A stretch of 64,000 bases of DNA from Brachionus manjavacas (Eukaryota; Rotifera; Eurotatoria; Ploima; Brachionidae). The stretch's first letter is position 1; every line of letters begins with the position of its first letter. Positions 11,119 to 23,569 of the stretch are shown here, in pieces. The translations under genes were made by a program, and so were the position numbers. Location: positions 3,224,001-3,288,000 of the forward strand of contig JAHQIY010000002.1 of NCBI GenBank assembly GCA_019054805.1, given 5' to 3'. Under the pieces are notes generated by a model that ran no database searches, was not told the DNA's origin, and saw nothing but the letters and a program-made list of their open reading frames with translations.

Positions 11119-13184
11119 ATGGATCATGTTGAAAATTCAATTCAAATCGAAGGTTTTGAATTCAGTCCTGAAGACGTGGTTATTGATCCCTATGGTTGTG
11201 ATCTGAATCTTGTTGTTGATAAAGAATGTCTTTTGGCATATCCTTTGTCAAATGACGCGTTTTGTTCAATATGGGCTGGCTGTCGGTCTACATATGGAGT
11301 TAATTCGGGACGTGTGGCATTTGAAGTTCATGCAAGTATTTGCAGCGATTTGTTTCGTTATCAATAATTTAATATTCTTTTTAGCTTGAAGACTATTGTG
11401 AAACCAATAACTTACCAAAAGATGATCTAGAACCTTATTTAATTCGCCTTGGTTGGTCTTTAAATCACTCACCTCTTCAACTAGGAGAAAGTCCATTTTC
11501 ATTTGGATTTAGTAACAATGCCAAAAAATGCTGCGACAAACATTTTGAAAATTTTGGTGAAACCTTTGAAAAGGGTGACTCAATTGCTGCATATTTAGAT
11601 TTCGAGACTGAAAAAAATCATGTTCTGATCTCCTTCAGCAAAAATGGTCTGGATCTTGGCACTGCGTTTACGATAAATGTCAAAGATATCCGAGATTATT
11701 CTCGTAAAAATTTTGACGAGGAAAATTTTATCTTTTTTCCGCATGTTCTAAGCAAAAATGTTGTTTTTGAGATGAATTTTGGCCAAAGAGTCAGTTTAAT
11801 TGGTGACGAACCTTTTGCGCCTATTAAAGCCAACTTTGAATTAATACAAAAATTAAGTCTCGAGAAACGATTTAGCAATCCAGTTGTGTCTAAAAATAAA
11901 AAAGACTATCAAGTTGTGATAATGATGGGTCTGCCAGGAAGTGGAAAAAGCAAATGGGTCAAGGATTTCTGTACCAAAAATTTTGATAAAAATTTCTATG
12001 TCATCGGAATCGGAAGTATTTTGGAAAAAATGAAAGTTCTGAACCCGAGTAAAAAAGCAAATAGCAGCCAGGCTGCAGAATTTACCTATATTAACAGCAT
12101 TTCATCCTATTCAACTTCAAAAGTTCAACCCGATCTGTATGACAAAGCATTTAAATGTATGAACACACTGATGCAAATAGCTTCTCAATCTTACAGAAAT
12201 ATAATCATTGATCAAGTAAAATTTTATTTTTTTTCAAAATTTTTATTTTTTTTCATAATTTTTATTTTTTTTCAAAATTTTTATTTTTTTTTTCAAAAAA
12301 GGCCAATGTTTATCAATCTACCCGGCGACGCAAACTGAAAATATTCCAAGAATACACAACTAAAGCAATATGTATAATACCAACAGACGAAGTTTACAAT
12401 GAGAGACTCGATTTGTCCCAAAAAGAAGACGGAAAAACCATCTCTATTAATCTAATCAACGATATGAAAAGTCATTTTTTTATAAATTGATATTAAAATT
12501 TTTTTAGAAATTATTTTTTATTTTAGTTGGATTTTCTTTGCCAAATTCGTCTGATTTTGATTCAATTGAATATGTTGAATTGAGTGAACAAGAATCTTTT
12601 AATTTAATTGAGCATTACAATTCTCAGGCTCAAACTGATCGATTGAATCTTTTACTAGAAAGAAGAGCAAAAAAAAACGAAGAAAAAAGTAAGTTAATTA
12701 AATAAATTTAAACTTAAAAAAATTTAATAAATTTAAAAAAGGAAAATCGCTGGCAATTAACCCAACTTTACTTATGAGACCAGTGTACAGACCGAACTAT
12801 GCTTTTGCTACTGGAATTTCATCTTTAAGTTCTCAGTTATATGCGGGAAATAGATTTTCAAGATCTTTGCCACCTAGAAGACCAATGACCGCGTCTTATC
12901 CATCTTACCCAAGGCCCGGTGTAGCCTATCCCCCTCAGACAATGGTTTATGGAAGTGGGTATGGTATGATGCAGCAAAATGTCACCGCTCAACAGTGGAA
13001 TCCTGCTTTGCCTTATCAAGGAGCGCAGCCGTATTTGGTTATGCCTGGGCAGTATGCCGCTGCTTGGCCTCCTCAGTATCAGACAGGACAAAATCAATGG
13101 GATCCAGTTGTTTCTACTAATTTATCTCAATCTTTATCCTCATCAAATATGCCAAATAATTTTCCACCAAATAATCAAAATTAA
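11119..13184 (+). CDS. hnRNP U-like protein (SPRY + P-loop kinase-like domain)
   Basis: CDS join(11119..11335, 11392..12215, 12302..12470, 12527..12688, 12742..13184), 604 aa. The N-terminal half is a SPRY domain (WAGCRSTYGVNSGRVAFEV, IRLGWSL, ISFSKNGLDLG, FPHVL, EMNFGQ). A P-loop follows near residue 250 (VVIMMGLPGSGKSKWVKDFC), with IIIDQ|ANVYQSTRRRKLKIFQ across an exon join, exactly the order of vertebrate HNRNPU/HNRNPUL1/HNRNPUL2. The C terminus is Pro/Gln/Tyr-rich and lacks RGG repeats, closer to HNRNPUL1. The N-terminal SAP DNA-binding domain of the vertebrate proteins is not seen. Known roles of the family are nuclear RNA binding, splicing and chromatin/DNA-damage functions. The first join (donor GTATTT after 11335, acceptor GAAG ending 11391) is the least certain; nearby alternatives change a few residues. 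Confidence 0.87.
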
Positions 13185-14516
13185 TTTTGTAAATAATTAT
13201 TTTTTTTTTCTTTTTTCTTTTGATATAAAAAAAAACAGAATAAATCAAAAAAAATTAATTTCTCAATTTAGAAATTAACAATTTCACAAAATTCTCACTA
13301 ACTTTTTTTATAATCTAAAGGAAGCCTAAATTTTAAAATTAAAAATAAATATTTGAAAACTGATTCTTCCTAATCTAATGAAAAATATTTCATTATTATT
13401 TTCTAAAAATTCTTTGAGACATTTTAGTCAAATATTTATCTATTTTACGTTCTTGTTTTTTGAAAATTATTTATCTCAATATTTAACTACTATTATTTTT
13501 CAATTATTTTTAAAAAGAGAACCTTAACTTTGGTTGTTTATCCGCAGAGTAATATTAAGAGAAACGAAGCAGAAGCAAATCGCAGAATCATAACAAGATT
13601 TTTTATCGAAAGTACTTTAAATAGCCGCTTTGCCGCCGTCAGTAAAGTTCTGCACAAATTTATATATAGGTATTTGATAAAAGATTTTTTATATTTGTGG
13701 AAACTTAAGTGAATTAATTATTTGCATTTTTTATCGGTCCTTTAAATAGATATAAAGTTGTTTAAGTTGAAAATAAATTAGTTGAAAATAAATTTGTTGA
13801 ACCTAAATTTAGTCTATGCAAAGGCTTTTTAAACGAGTTTTCAGCACTTTTTGATAGAGTGCATATTTCAGAGAAAATCAGATTCTTCGTGGCGGTTGAA
13901 TTTAGGTCTAACAGATCTGATTTCAACAAAACAACTTTAACATGAAAAAAAAAATTATCTAATTTATATTCCTCTAGAGAAACAGAGTTGTTTAAAAGTC
14001 CCAATATAAATTCCAAGTCCGGACTTGGACTTGAATTGAGACTTGTGACTTTTAAAAAACTCTAGAACGAAAAAAAAAAGATCTAGTCAATTTAATAAAA
14101 AAAATAAAAAAATAAATTTAAAATTCCAATTTTTTATTTTTTTTTGTTTCAAAAAGAGAAAAAAACTTAAATTTTTTTAATTTCTTCATTAATCTTTTTA
14201 TAAGCAAGGATCAGCTTAAGTGGAAATCGAAGGTAATGACCCTATGCCCAACAAGGAGCAAAAAAGGAGGAAAAAAATAGGAAAATAAAATTTTTTTTTT
14301 TAAAACACGAGATAAAATGTAAACATACTCATCTATTCATAAAACAGCAACACGAAAAATAGCAACAATCGAAAGCATCATTGCTTACAGCTACTTGATA
14401 AAGATTGTCTTAAAATAATATTATCTTTATCATCTAAATCATTTCCATATTCAGTAATTTTATTAATGTAATGATCTGTAATTGCTTTTTTTAATACTCA
14501 AAGAAATCGGGATATA
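13185..14516. other. intergenic, nothing recognised
   Basis: Holds the 3' UTR of the hnRNP U-like gene and A/T-run sequence. The frames at 13530-13712 (+) and 13762-14016 (-) are short, without homology or conserved pattern, and are not called. A small ACTTGGACTTG repeat patch lies near 14020. Confidence 0.4.
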
Positions 14517-14855
14517 TTGGTTTTGTGAATTTTAGAACAAAGTACAAAAATAAAAATTTTAAAATGAAATATCGATTTTACTATAAGTCTAAAGATTGTT
14601 CTGAACAATGTATCAGCTGATACAAACTTTGAACCATCCTAATTTAGTCTCAGAAATAGCTCTGCATTTCAATTTTAATGATTTTTAAATACATTTATTG
14701 CTTTGCAGGCTTTCAGAGTTTTAGTAGAGACTTAATTTGAGTGGAACAAAGTTTGTATCAGCTGATACATTAAACAGAACAATCTTTAGGCTTATTGTAC
14801 AAAATTTATTTCATTTTTAAATTTTTGTTTTTGTTCTAAAATTCACAATGCCAAT
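14517..14855. mobile_element. MITE family 1, copy A (long terminal inverted repeats)
   Basis: About 340 bp with long imperfect inverted repeats. The left arm starts TTGTGAATTTTAGAACAAAG and includes AAAGATTGTTCTG and ATGTATCAGCTGATACAAAC. The right arm is its reverse complement, ending in AAATTCACAATGCC. The middle has no coding capacity. Related copies lie at 43570-44135 and 50562-50694. It is probably a non-autonomous DNA element; the superfamily cannot be set because the target duplication is unclear. Confidence 0.8.
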
Positions 14856-15022
14856 AAATTCTAGAAAATACATAAAATATTTGAAAAAGCAAGAAAAGGC
14901 TAAATTTTATCATTAAATTTGATCGTATAAAAAATATAAATATACAATTTAAGATAATTTGGACAATTAAATAATTTAAATTTGTTTATTAAGAAATAAT
15001 GTGAATCTATTTTTTTATTCTT

Positions 15023-16962
15023 TTACAATAAATCGTTATCTATATTCCAGTTTAAAGAATATTTATCACCGCATATATTTTCTCTAAAAGTTTGCTTTAC
15101 CATTAATTGATCTTCAAAGTATTTTCGGATTGATTTGAAAATTTTGATCTAAAATAAATGATTATGAATTAACTTTCAATATTCAAAATTCATTCCTACT
15201 TCTGTAGCAAATTGATTAAATCTTGTGTGTCCGGTTTTGTATTTAATAGACTCGAATTGATTAAACATTTGTTTAAAAATATTTTCCTTTTGTTTAAGGA
15301 TATCAAGTGATGGAGAATTTTGAACCAGAAAATATTTCAGACCACCTAATCCTTCAAGATGATTTTCATTTAATGAATTCAAAAAATTATCTCTAGCCAA
15401 ATCTAGAATAAGATAATCAATATTTTTCATATTTTTAAAGCACCCTTCATCCATGCTTTTTAGATCATAAATTTCCAATGCCTGCAAGCTGACTAAATTG
15501 TCTGCAAAGGTCGAAATTGTCGTGCAGTTAATCGTCAGCATTTTCAATTTTGGCAGATGAAAACTTTCCAAAATTGTGTTCGATTCTAGTTTTGCATTAT
15601 TTTTCAAGTTTAAGATCTGTAAGTTTTTCAATCGAGACAGAAAATCAAAATTTTCTATAAGATTATTTTCTAAATTTAAATATTTTAAATTTTTCTGGAA
15701 CATAAAAGTTGACGGTTCGATTTTTTTGATTCTATTTGAGTACATGATTAGAATTTCTAATTTGTGAAGTTGTTTTAAAGCTTTTGGATGAACGATCTCA
15801 ATCGAATTGCTATTAAGTTCTAGCTTTTCAAGCTTATTTAATCCATCTAATTCATGCTGATTTAACTTTTTCAAACAATTTTGTGACAGATTTAACATCT
15901 TAAGATTCCTTAGATTGCTAAAACATCGATGAGAAATTGAATTGATTTTGTTTGAATAAAGTTTCAGCTTTGTTAGATCTTCAAGTGGACTAAAATAACG
16001 CATAGTTAATTTTTCAATTTTTGAATTTAGAATAGACAAATTTGTTAGTTTATTAAGACCGTAAAAAACATCATTTTCCATTCCAATTATTCCTTTCAAA
16101 CTAAGCTCTTTAAGATTTTCTAATCCTTTGAAATTTTCATTTTTCAATTTTCCTTTAAACTCCAGCTTAAGACTCTGTAAGCTGAGCATTTTTTCATAAA
16201 TGTTAAAACATGGTAGAAAGGTTGGCAACGTAATCATCATGAATAAACAATCCAAATAGGAACAATCGATTAAATTTTCAAATATGTCTAAACTCTGCTC
16301 ATCTAATTTATCAAAATGCATCAAATCCAAGTACAAAGAGTACAATTTATTCTGTATGGCCAAGTTGATTACTGGAAAAGTAAGTTTGGAGCTCATTTGT
16401 TCGAAAAGAATTTTTGCAATTAAAAAATTCTAATTAAAAATAAAATTTAAATTTCTAATTTCAAATTTAATCAACTATTTTACTTTTAAAGACTTGAACT
16501 TGTTCTGAAAAAGACTATATTGGCGTGGTATTTTGTTACATTGCTTCCTAAAATTCATTAATTTTAAATTTTTTTTTTTAAACTTTATAAAACTAACGTC
16601 AGCTCTGAGGCAATTTCATCATCAATATTTATATCTAGTATTATCAGCTTTCCAATTCTGTTATCGAATAAAAATTTCGTGTTTACGCTTTCATACGATT
16701 CTTGTGTTTTTAGTGTTTTTTTTGTGTTTGGAACAAAGAGACAATATTTACGATCACCTTGGGATAAATTCTTCAAATTGAAATCTCGTAATTGATCAAT
16801 TAAAGTGATAAATTTATTTCGTGTTGTGTTCACAGCATCTTTTTCCCATTCTTGTTTTTCTTTCTCTAAAATTTCTTCGGTCTGTAAATCAATTTTGTTT
16901 GCCAAATCATCAAAATAAGAAATAATGTGGTGTCGTTCTTGGAACATTTTTTCGTCCAACAT
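15023..16962 (-). CDS. leucine-rich repeat protein, copy 1
   Basis: CDS complement(join(15023..15148, 15200..16391, 16598..16962)), 560 aa. Exon 1 encodes a charged, helical, coiled-coil-like segment (RHHIISYFDDLANKI, EEILEKEKQEWEKD) with no signal peptide, reminiscent of the helical region after B-boxes in TRIM-like proteins. Exon 2 holds about twelve LRRs of the LxxLxLxxNxI type (e.g. LKMLNLSQNCLKKLNQHELD). Exon 3 (41 codons, starting IKIFKSIRKYFEDQLMVKQ) is conserved in the paralogue, which supports it. The acceptor for exon 2 is ATGAG, so the ATG within it is not the start. An acceptor-like TTTAG just upstream of 16974 means a further 5' exon is possible. Role unknown; probably cytosolic. 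Confidence 0.72.
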
Positions 16963-16974
16963 CAAAGGCAATAC

Positions 16975-17929
16975 CTAAATAAGAATAAGAAATAAGATGT
17001 TTTTTTGATATGGTTAACTTTAAAAAATCAACTGATCGGATTACGAAGTGAAAAAGAAAATTTTAATTAATTTCTAAAAATAGCTAATAAATCATTTTTT
17101 CATAATTGTAATAACATTTTTTAATTTTCATTGAATCAGATTCTTTGTTTTAACTAATAGCTTAATTAAAGAACACGAGTATTAAGTGTCCTTAAAAGCA
17201 AGCTTTTATCCTATCCCATCTGAATTTTAAGGGAAAATATTTATTAAAATTTTATTTAAAAAAGAACAACTTTTTACAAATAAATTTTGTCGATTAAATG
17301 TGTCAGTATTACCAGTGTCAACTATCGAGGCTAGAATTTTATCAATTTCCTCATATATGCATATGATTTTGTCTTAAATTTTGAAAAAAAATAAATCTTG
17401 TAATAATTATAAATTTTTTTTTTCATCAAAGATTTAAAAATAAAAATAGAAAATTTTAATAAACCTAATTTGAAATTTCAAAGTATTATCTTAAAAAATT
17501 TAAAGATTCTCAGGATTAAAAAAGCATTTTTTAAGAATAAAAAAATTAAAACTTCAGTTTCATAAAACATTCACAGAATATTGTTTACTAATAAATTAAG
17601 GAAACAATTTTATTTTTATTATTAATTAATCTAATTAAAATTAACCCCCATCAGAATAAGTAAAAAGTAAAAGTGACCGTAAAAAACTTCAATTAAAAAA
17701 ATTCTCTTAAAAATAGAAATTATTAAAAAAATTATTTTTATTTAATAAAGATACTGCAACTACTTGAAATAATAATAAAATCAGATTAGAAAAATATTTA
17801 TTGACAAAGAAAGATAATTCTGTAAACGCATGATTTATATACGAAATATCTTAAAAAACATGACAAAGCACTGATTTTCTTGAGGAGTAAGGAGATTTAG
17901 CAAAAGAATTTTTGAACTTGATTGAATTT
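16975..17929. other. intergenic, nothing recognised
   Basis: Upstream region of LRR copy 1. Some stretches (around 17160-17215) match the region upstream of LRR copy 2 (around 36180-36225), so the duplication includes 5' flank. No gene or element is otherwise seen. Confidence 0.4.
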
Positions 17930-18860
17930 TTCACTCACAACAGGGTTTGCCTTTAACCTTGCTTTTCCCCATTTCATTCCTAATTCGATGAGCTCTTTCG
18001 TGATTGTTGACCTCCATGTTACTGCTGGTCGTCTTACCTTAAGTCGCCCTTGAGGTGTCCATTGATTTGATTTATCTAGTCTGTACTAGATCGTCCGCAA
18101 AGTCTAAGTCTTCAAGCTTAGCTATTAATACTTATTGTATACCCCTTGCAATGGCTGTTGTTTTCTTCATGACATAGTCGATCAGTATTAGGAATAGTGT
18201 CGGAGAGAGAACGCACCCTTGTCTGACTCCTGTACGCACATTGAAGCTCTCATAGAATCACGCTACACTCGAAATTCTCGTAGAAGAGTTTTATCAAGTT
18301 AACTATCTTCTGTGGCAGGCCATAGAATCTTAATATGGCCCACAAGGTTTCTCTGTGTATGCTATTAAAGGCTTTCTTGAAGCAAATGAAGTTAAAATCC
18401 ACGGGGCTATTCCATTCCAGACTTTGTTCTATGATGTTCCTAAGTGTAAATATCTGGTCTATGCATCCTCTACCTCGTCTAAATCCTGCTTGTTCTTCTC
18501 TAAGTATAACATCCAAGGAGTTCCTGATTCTTTCCAGTATTATGCTGCAGAACGCCTTGCTTGCTATTGGTAACAGTGTTATTCCTCGCCAATTGTCACA
18601 AATCATTTTGTTACCTTTCAAAGGGAGCTTGACTATTAGGCCTTTTGACCAGTCTTCTGGTATAATTTCTTGCCGCCATATCTTGCTGAAGAGGTCTTGT
18701 AATATCCCTATAGTGATCCTCCTGTCAGCTTTCAACATTAATGCTGTGAGTCCGTTAATACCCGGGGCTTTCTGTTTTTCTGAGCCTTTATCGCAGCTTC
18801 AATTTCTGTTTGGATTAGTTATTTTGTTCACGAACGCTCTCTTTGTTATACAATCATTAG
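17930..18860 (-). mobile_element. rearranged LINE reverse-transcriptase fragment
   Basis: The minus-strand frame 18250-18738 encodes the front of a LINE RT: PEDWSKGLIVKLPLKG, NWRGITLLPIASKAFCS, REEQAGFRRGRGCIDQIFTL, then FKKAFNSIHRETLW. Broken frames continue with GVRQGCVLSPTLF (about 18180-18240) and FADDLVQTR (about 18070-18110). After that the sequence jumps to the LINE C-terminal tail at 17930-18065, so an internal deletion is likely. An upstream PGINGLTALMLKADRR block reaches 18860. The catalytic Asp position in FKKAF (usually FxKAFD) is substituted by Asn, so it is inactive. Confidence 0.85.
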
Positions 18861-19662
18861 TTTAGTGAGTATTCTATAAATTATTTGATACGGACTGGAT
18901 CTTAACAAAAATCTCCAATTATTAATGTACGTTTTTTTTTCGATATTTTTTTCTCTGTTCATATTATCAAAAGATTTGGTTGCTTCAATGGTACACCCAA
19001 ATACTTTTCTTTTTCTCTAATTAAAATATCTAATTGTCTCTTTAAAGGTAAAAATCCAATGAAAAAATGTGCTTTTTTTTAGATCCTAGTTCAGGATCAT
19101 AGCGAGATTTCATTATTTCATTCAGCATTAATTTCTAAAAATATTAAAAAGAGCATCTGAAATTGTGATAGGTCTAATATTGTTTAATCACTACATTTCA
19201 TGATTTGTAATCATCTTTAACGATCGGTATTATTTTTCCAGAGTTTTTTTTAAGTCACAAGCTATGATATAGCGACATCTTTGTCGATATCACTGGAAAG
19301 TTAATTAACTTAACCATGGGCGTTTAAGTTAACAAGGAGTTTTTTTTTCAAGCCAAGTTAGTGATTTTTTTTTGTAGACGGGCTTCAAATTTTATTTTTA
19401 TGCTATCGAACTCCAGCTTAACTTAATTTTATATGAATAAATAGATAGAAAAAAATTCATTAAAAAGTTTGTTAAAAAAAATTTGACTTAAGTCACAACT
19501 TTGACTTAAATTTTTGTGACTTAGACTTAAATCTGTGACTTAAAAACAAGTCTGTATTTTTCTTACATTTAAATTTTTTGGAATATGCCCATATTGTCTA
19601 TCTTTTCTATTTTTTCTATTTAAGCTTGATAGTTTGACAAAAGTGTCGCTAATTCTGTACTT
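18861..19662. other. repeat-derived or intergenic sequence
   Basis: No intact frame. A patch at 19370-19560 is rich in GACTTAA-type short repeats. Some minus-strand blocks at 18920-19260 look like decayed LINE coding but are too broken to assign. Confidence 0.35.
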
Positions 19663-19992
19663 TTACAACTCGTCACTAATGTCACTAATATCTCTAAAAC
19701 CTTTACTTTTGTCATTTTTTAGGCTTTTTAAGACATTTTGTACTTCCTCTTCAGATATCTCATAGTGCTCTCGGTTACCTTTGATTTTATATTCATATTC
19801 AAGGACTTCACTCTTTATCTTCATTTGATTCTCTCTTTGTTGTTTAATCTCGTTTATTATTTTCTCATTAAATTGGTTGTAAAAACTTGTTTCAAGAATT
19901 CCTCCCGATAAAAAGTGTTTTTTTTTGTCTTTTTCGATATTTATTTGTAGTCTACCAAATTTAACTTTATCTTTATGTGATTTGTTCAGCAT
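19663..19992 (-). mobile_element. LINE pre-RT fragment
   Basis: A 109-codon frame with YEISEEEVQNVLKSLKNDKSKG, the helical block that precedes RT motif 1 in non-LTR elements. It lies downstream (in minus-strand sense) of the RT fragment at 20345-21640, the wrong order for one element, so it is a separate insertion or a rearrangement. Confidence 0.6.
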
Positions 19993-20344
19993 TCAAGCTT
20001 TTTTGTCATCTTCTCTAATTCGTTATATTTTATTTTCCATTGCTGATTTAAAAAAAGCTCCGACTTATTTTCAAATTATTTGATGATCATTTCGTTGCCA
20101 TAACGCAAAGTTTCGTACATAATGATCTTTATGAATGATTTAGATAAGGTGAGCTAATAGCTATTGCAGACTTGCCGCATGTGTAGCAAACTTTTTACAG
20201 GTCGTAATATTTTGAAGAATCAGCTTATTTCATTTCATTCAACAGTTTTTAACAAAGAACCGAATCGAAACGAACTCAACAACCCCAGCTAGAAGAAACA
20301 CACAAGAATAATTTAGTAGCTTATAAAGCCTAATAGCCTCTAAA

Positions 20345-21640
20345 TACTAATTTTTATTTATTTATTTATTTATTTAATTCAATTAATTCGCCAATTCTGG
20401 CGATGTAGTAAAAAAGATTTAAAAAAAAAACTTGAGTCAATAAGAATTTATAAATTTAGTCTTTCTTATAATACCTGTGTTTGTTAATTTAAATTTTATA
20501 AAAAATAAATATTGAAAAATTGTATTTACCATGGTAAAGTTGTTTTTTTTACATAAATTTTAGCATAAACATTTTGTCAATTAATTATTCATCCAAATTT
20601 TAGAAAAAGAAACTTAATAATGTTTTATTTTATATTGTTTTACTTTTCTATTTAGAATACTTTTATTAGTAGGTTAAGAAGGGTCTTTCATTTTGATCAT
20701 TACTGTTTATCATTGCAAAACATGTTTTGATTGAGCCACTTATTTCATTTTTTGCCATTATCTTTTTTTTTCCTCTGTTTCCTTGATTACTCTTTTTTTT
20801 TCGATTTCTAGTTTTTTAAAATTTCTTTCATCTCATTTAGAAATTTATTCTTGAACTTATTTTCGTCTCGTTCTTTATTCTCGATCGATTGTAATTCGTG
20901 AATGTAGCCATTCTCAAGTAATCGTCTCGCAAATTTCGTCTTGATTTTTTTAATTTTCAACTAAACCGGTTCATGTCTAATGAATTAAGTAAGTTCGTTG
21001 CATGTGTCCTTTTACTCAATCATATGATTCTTTCCATTATAATGCCCTCCATTGTTTGAATTTTTTTTGCTTCAGTCTTGTTTAGGTAACAGTTTTCTAA
21101 GCCGTAGTACATAATTGGTCTAATGTAAGTTTTAAAAAGTTGACTCTTAACTTTTTGTTTTAAGTCTTTTCCTTCAATTTCGATTTGTGACTTAAGTGCA
21201 TGATATGCTTTCCAACTTGCCAATCTTCTCTCTTGGAGGTGTGCATTGCTTCTGTAATTTTGTGTAACTGTAACACCAAGGTATTTGAGTTGTTGTACCC
21301 ACTCAATTTCTTGATTGCAGAGGGTACATTTTTCTTTTTTCCTGTTGTTGATTGCCATCATTTGTGTTTTTTTTGGGTTGAATTTAATTTCTTTTTCTTG
21401 ACCAAAGTTTTTCACAAATTTTGAGGACTTTTCGGAGCTTTTCTGCGCTATCGGTAATTAGCAGTAAATCGTGAGCGTACATAAGCACTCCAGTTTGAAT
21501 TCCATTCACTTCTGTTATTAGACTTGTCTTTCTAATTTTTTCAATCAATTGTTCGACATAAATTGAGAAATTTTGGAGACAACGGGCCACCTTGTTTAAC
21601 ACCAATGCATGCCCAATTAAAGTGAAGTTGATTTAATCGA
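20345..21640 (-). mobile_element. 5'-truncated LINE with CGCC hairpin tail
   Basis: The frame 21384-21605 contains ITEVNGIQTGVLMYAHDLLLI, where the catalytic ADD of RT motif C has become AHD. The next frame (21020-21415) reads KKTQMMAINNRKK, WVQQLKYLGVTVTQN and LFKTYIRPIMYYGLENCYLNK, the usual post-RT order. A charged C-terminal block (FARRLLENGYIHELQSIENK) can be read at 20820-20945. The 3' end at 20345-20402 has the palindrome CGCCAATTCTGGCG followed by five ATTT units. It is inactive. Confidence 0.85.
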
Positions 21641-22771
21641 TTTAAAAAATTTTACAAATAAATAAATTATACATATAAACAACTTTTAAAATTTAATTTA
21701 AATTTATCTTTATATAGGAAAATATTATTTTCGGTTTCATTTTGCATTTAGTGTAATATGCCTGTTTGGTGAGAATATAAACATGTCTTGGGTAAAATTT
21801 TTATTTCATAATTTTTTCTATTGTAAGTCTTTTTTACAAATTAAAAAAAATTTAGTTGTAAATATGACAATTTTTTTAATTGAAATTATTTTTAAAAGTA
21901 AAAAGAAAATATTTGCATCAAAATCAAATTTTGTCAAAATCAAAAAATCCTAACAAACAATTAAGCAAAAATGCTAAAAGAAAATAACTTTTTTTCTATT
22001 TCAGAATCAAGAAAACTCAAAATAATAATTAGATCAATAAGTTAAGATGGGACAGTCCAACTAGGAGTCTCTTTTTAGTTAGTAACATTTTGTTTATTAA
22101 AGAAAGATTCTTACAAGTGGGTGCTAGATATATGTTAAAATGTTTCTCCTATAAAAACAGTTTTATTAAGCTACTTGTCGAGTGGCTCATAGTCTATAGA
22201 CAAAGCTAAAGTATCGGTTACCTCTACTCCGGTAGGAGCCTTTTTCACTATAATTCGAATTGCGTTTGCGTGTATTGTTCTAACTTGTTTGTATTTGATT
22301 CTTAGGTTTTTTTTAGGATCTGAAATGAGAACAGGATTCAAAAACTAATGTCGTTAGTAAAATTATAAAAAGAAGTATTTATTTATTTGCCTGAATTTTC
22401 TTAAATTATATCTTTTTTGTCTTTTATTTTCTAATTTTCTAGTTTTTAAATAACAATACATATTATGGAATTAAAAAAAAATTAAGAAAAAAAACAAATA
22501 TGAAAAAGTCTTGTATATTTTAAAAATTTTGTTCTATGATAAACAGAAAAAAAAGAAATTTTTTTTTTATCGTTAACGATGTAATTTAAAATATGTTTGT
22601 TTGTTTTTTTATTATTTTTAATGGGCAGAAGGAGCTTCACTTTGTATGTGCATTATGCGATCTTTTCGAATGTTAGCTCGAAGCCTTTTTAAATTAATTT
22701 TTAAATAAAAATATCTATTAAAAAAAAAAAATATTTATTTCATATGTAAATCAATATTCATAGTGAATTAC
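21641..22771. other. AT-rich region with unassigned repeat-like patches
   Basis: Less AT-rich patches at 22060-22110, 22190-22290 and 22620-22690 (the last with AGAAGGAGC next to a T-rich run) look like decayed retroposon ends, but no frame or family can be assigned. No gene is seen. Confidence 0.35.
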
Positions 22772-23247
22772 TCAAACTTTCACTTCACATAATTGACCTG
22801 TGTATTCAGGTGGACAATTACATGCGCAGTTTTTTTCACTAAAAATACCTTCATTAAAACATTTATCAATTCCACATTTACATTCAGCTTTTGTTTTACA
22901 CATTTCAGGACAAAAATCATTTATATCTGAAATATCACACAATAATGGTTTAAAATCCAACTCGCATTTAGTAGATTGTTTACTACAATTAAATCTTTCA
23001 CAATATTCACCTAAAAATATGAATTAAAATAATTATTTTTACTACAAACATTTTACCGTAATAAGCATCAAAACCTAAAAATATTTATTATTCAAAAAAA
23101 CTAAAAATTTTTTGTGCAAAAATTACATCTACACGTGCATGATTCATTGTCAAAACTTCCTCCATGAAAACATTTTTTTTCTGATGGACATTTTGAATTT
23201 ACTGTTGAAGCAACAATTAGAAATATCAAAAAGAAAATTTTTTTCAT
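22772..23247 (-). CDS. secreted EGF-like protein, C-terminally truncated copy
   Basis: CDS complement(join(22772..23010, 23057..23074, 23127..23247)), 125 aa. Exon positions, the 18-nt microexon and both introns match the gene at 10030-10708 almost base for base. The protein differs in the shared part by only a few residues (e.g. TKAECKCG for TKAVCKCG). After PPEYTGQLCE it diverges abruptly and stops with KV, losing the last EGF-like unit and the ShK-like segment. It keeps signal peptide, splice sites and TATA-like element, so it may be expressed as a shorter protein, or be a recent pseudogene; the frame alone cannot decide. Confidence 0.72.
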
Positions 23248-23283
23248 TTTTAAAATTTTTAAAATATTAAAAAGCTTTCAGAT

Positions 23284-23300
23284 CAATATATATAAAGACA
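23284..23300 (-). promoter_or_regulatory. TATA-box candidate of the truncated EGF gene
   Basis: A TATATATA block about 40 bases upstream of the ATG at 23247, conserved with the paralogue's upstream region at 10742-10760. Confidence 0.3.
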
Positions 23301-23569
23301 GTTCATGTTTTTAAATCATAAAATATAAATATTTATTCTAAGAATTTTCGGTGATCTAATATAAAATATTTGCTAAAAAAACTTAAAAATCAATTAAATT
23401 AAAAAAAAAAATTTAATTAAATTCAAAATATCTATCATTAGGATCAAACTGATTCATATATTCTACTGCTAAACTTGAAAAATGAGGTCCAAACTGTCTC
23501 AATTTTCATCAACCATGCCGAATAATTGAGATATAATCTAAATTAATTTTTCATAAATAATTTATGTTT

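Noticed and set aside
12216-12301. Tandem TTTTTTTTCAAAATTTTTA units as a regulatory repeat
   Set aside because: They lie entirely inside a short intron of the hnRNP U-like gene and look like ordinary simple-sequence slippage.
13762-14016. 84-codon minus-strand frame between hnRNP U-like gene and MITE copy A
   Set aside because: No start context, no homology, ends in a repeated LFSTNLFST derived from a nucleotide repeat.
16379-16396. ATGAGCTCC as the start codon of the LRR protein
   Set aside because: The exon 1 segment is conserved in both copies, ends in a donor (GTAAGT in copy 2), and joins in frame to an acceptor formed by ATGAG, so this ATG is in the intron end.
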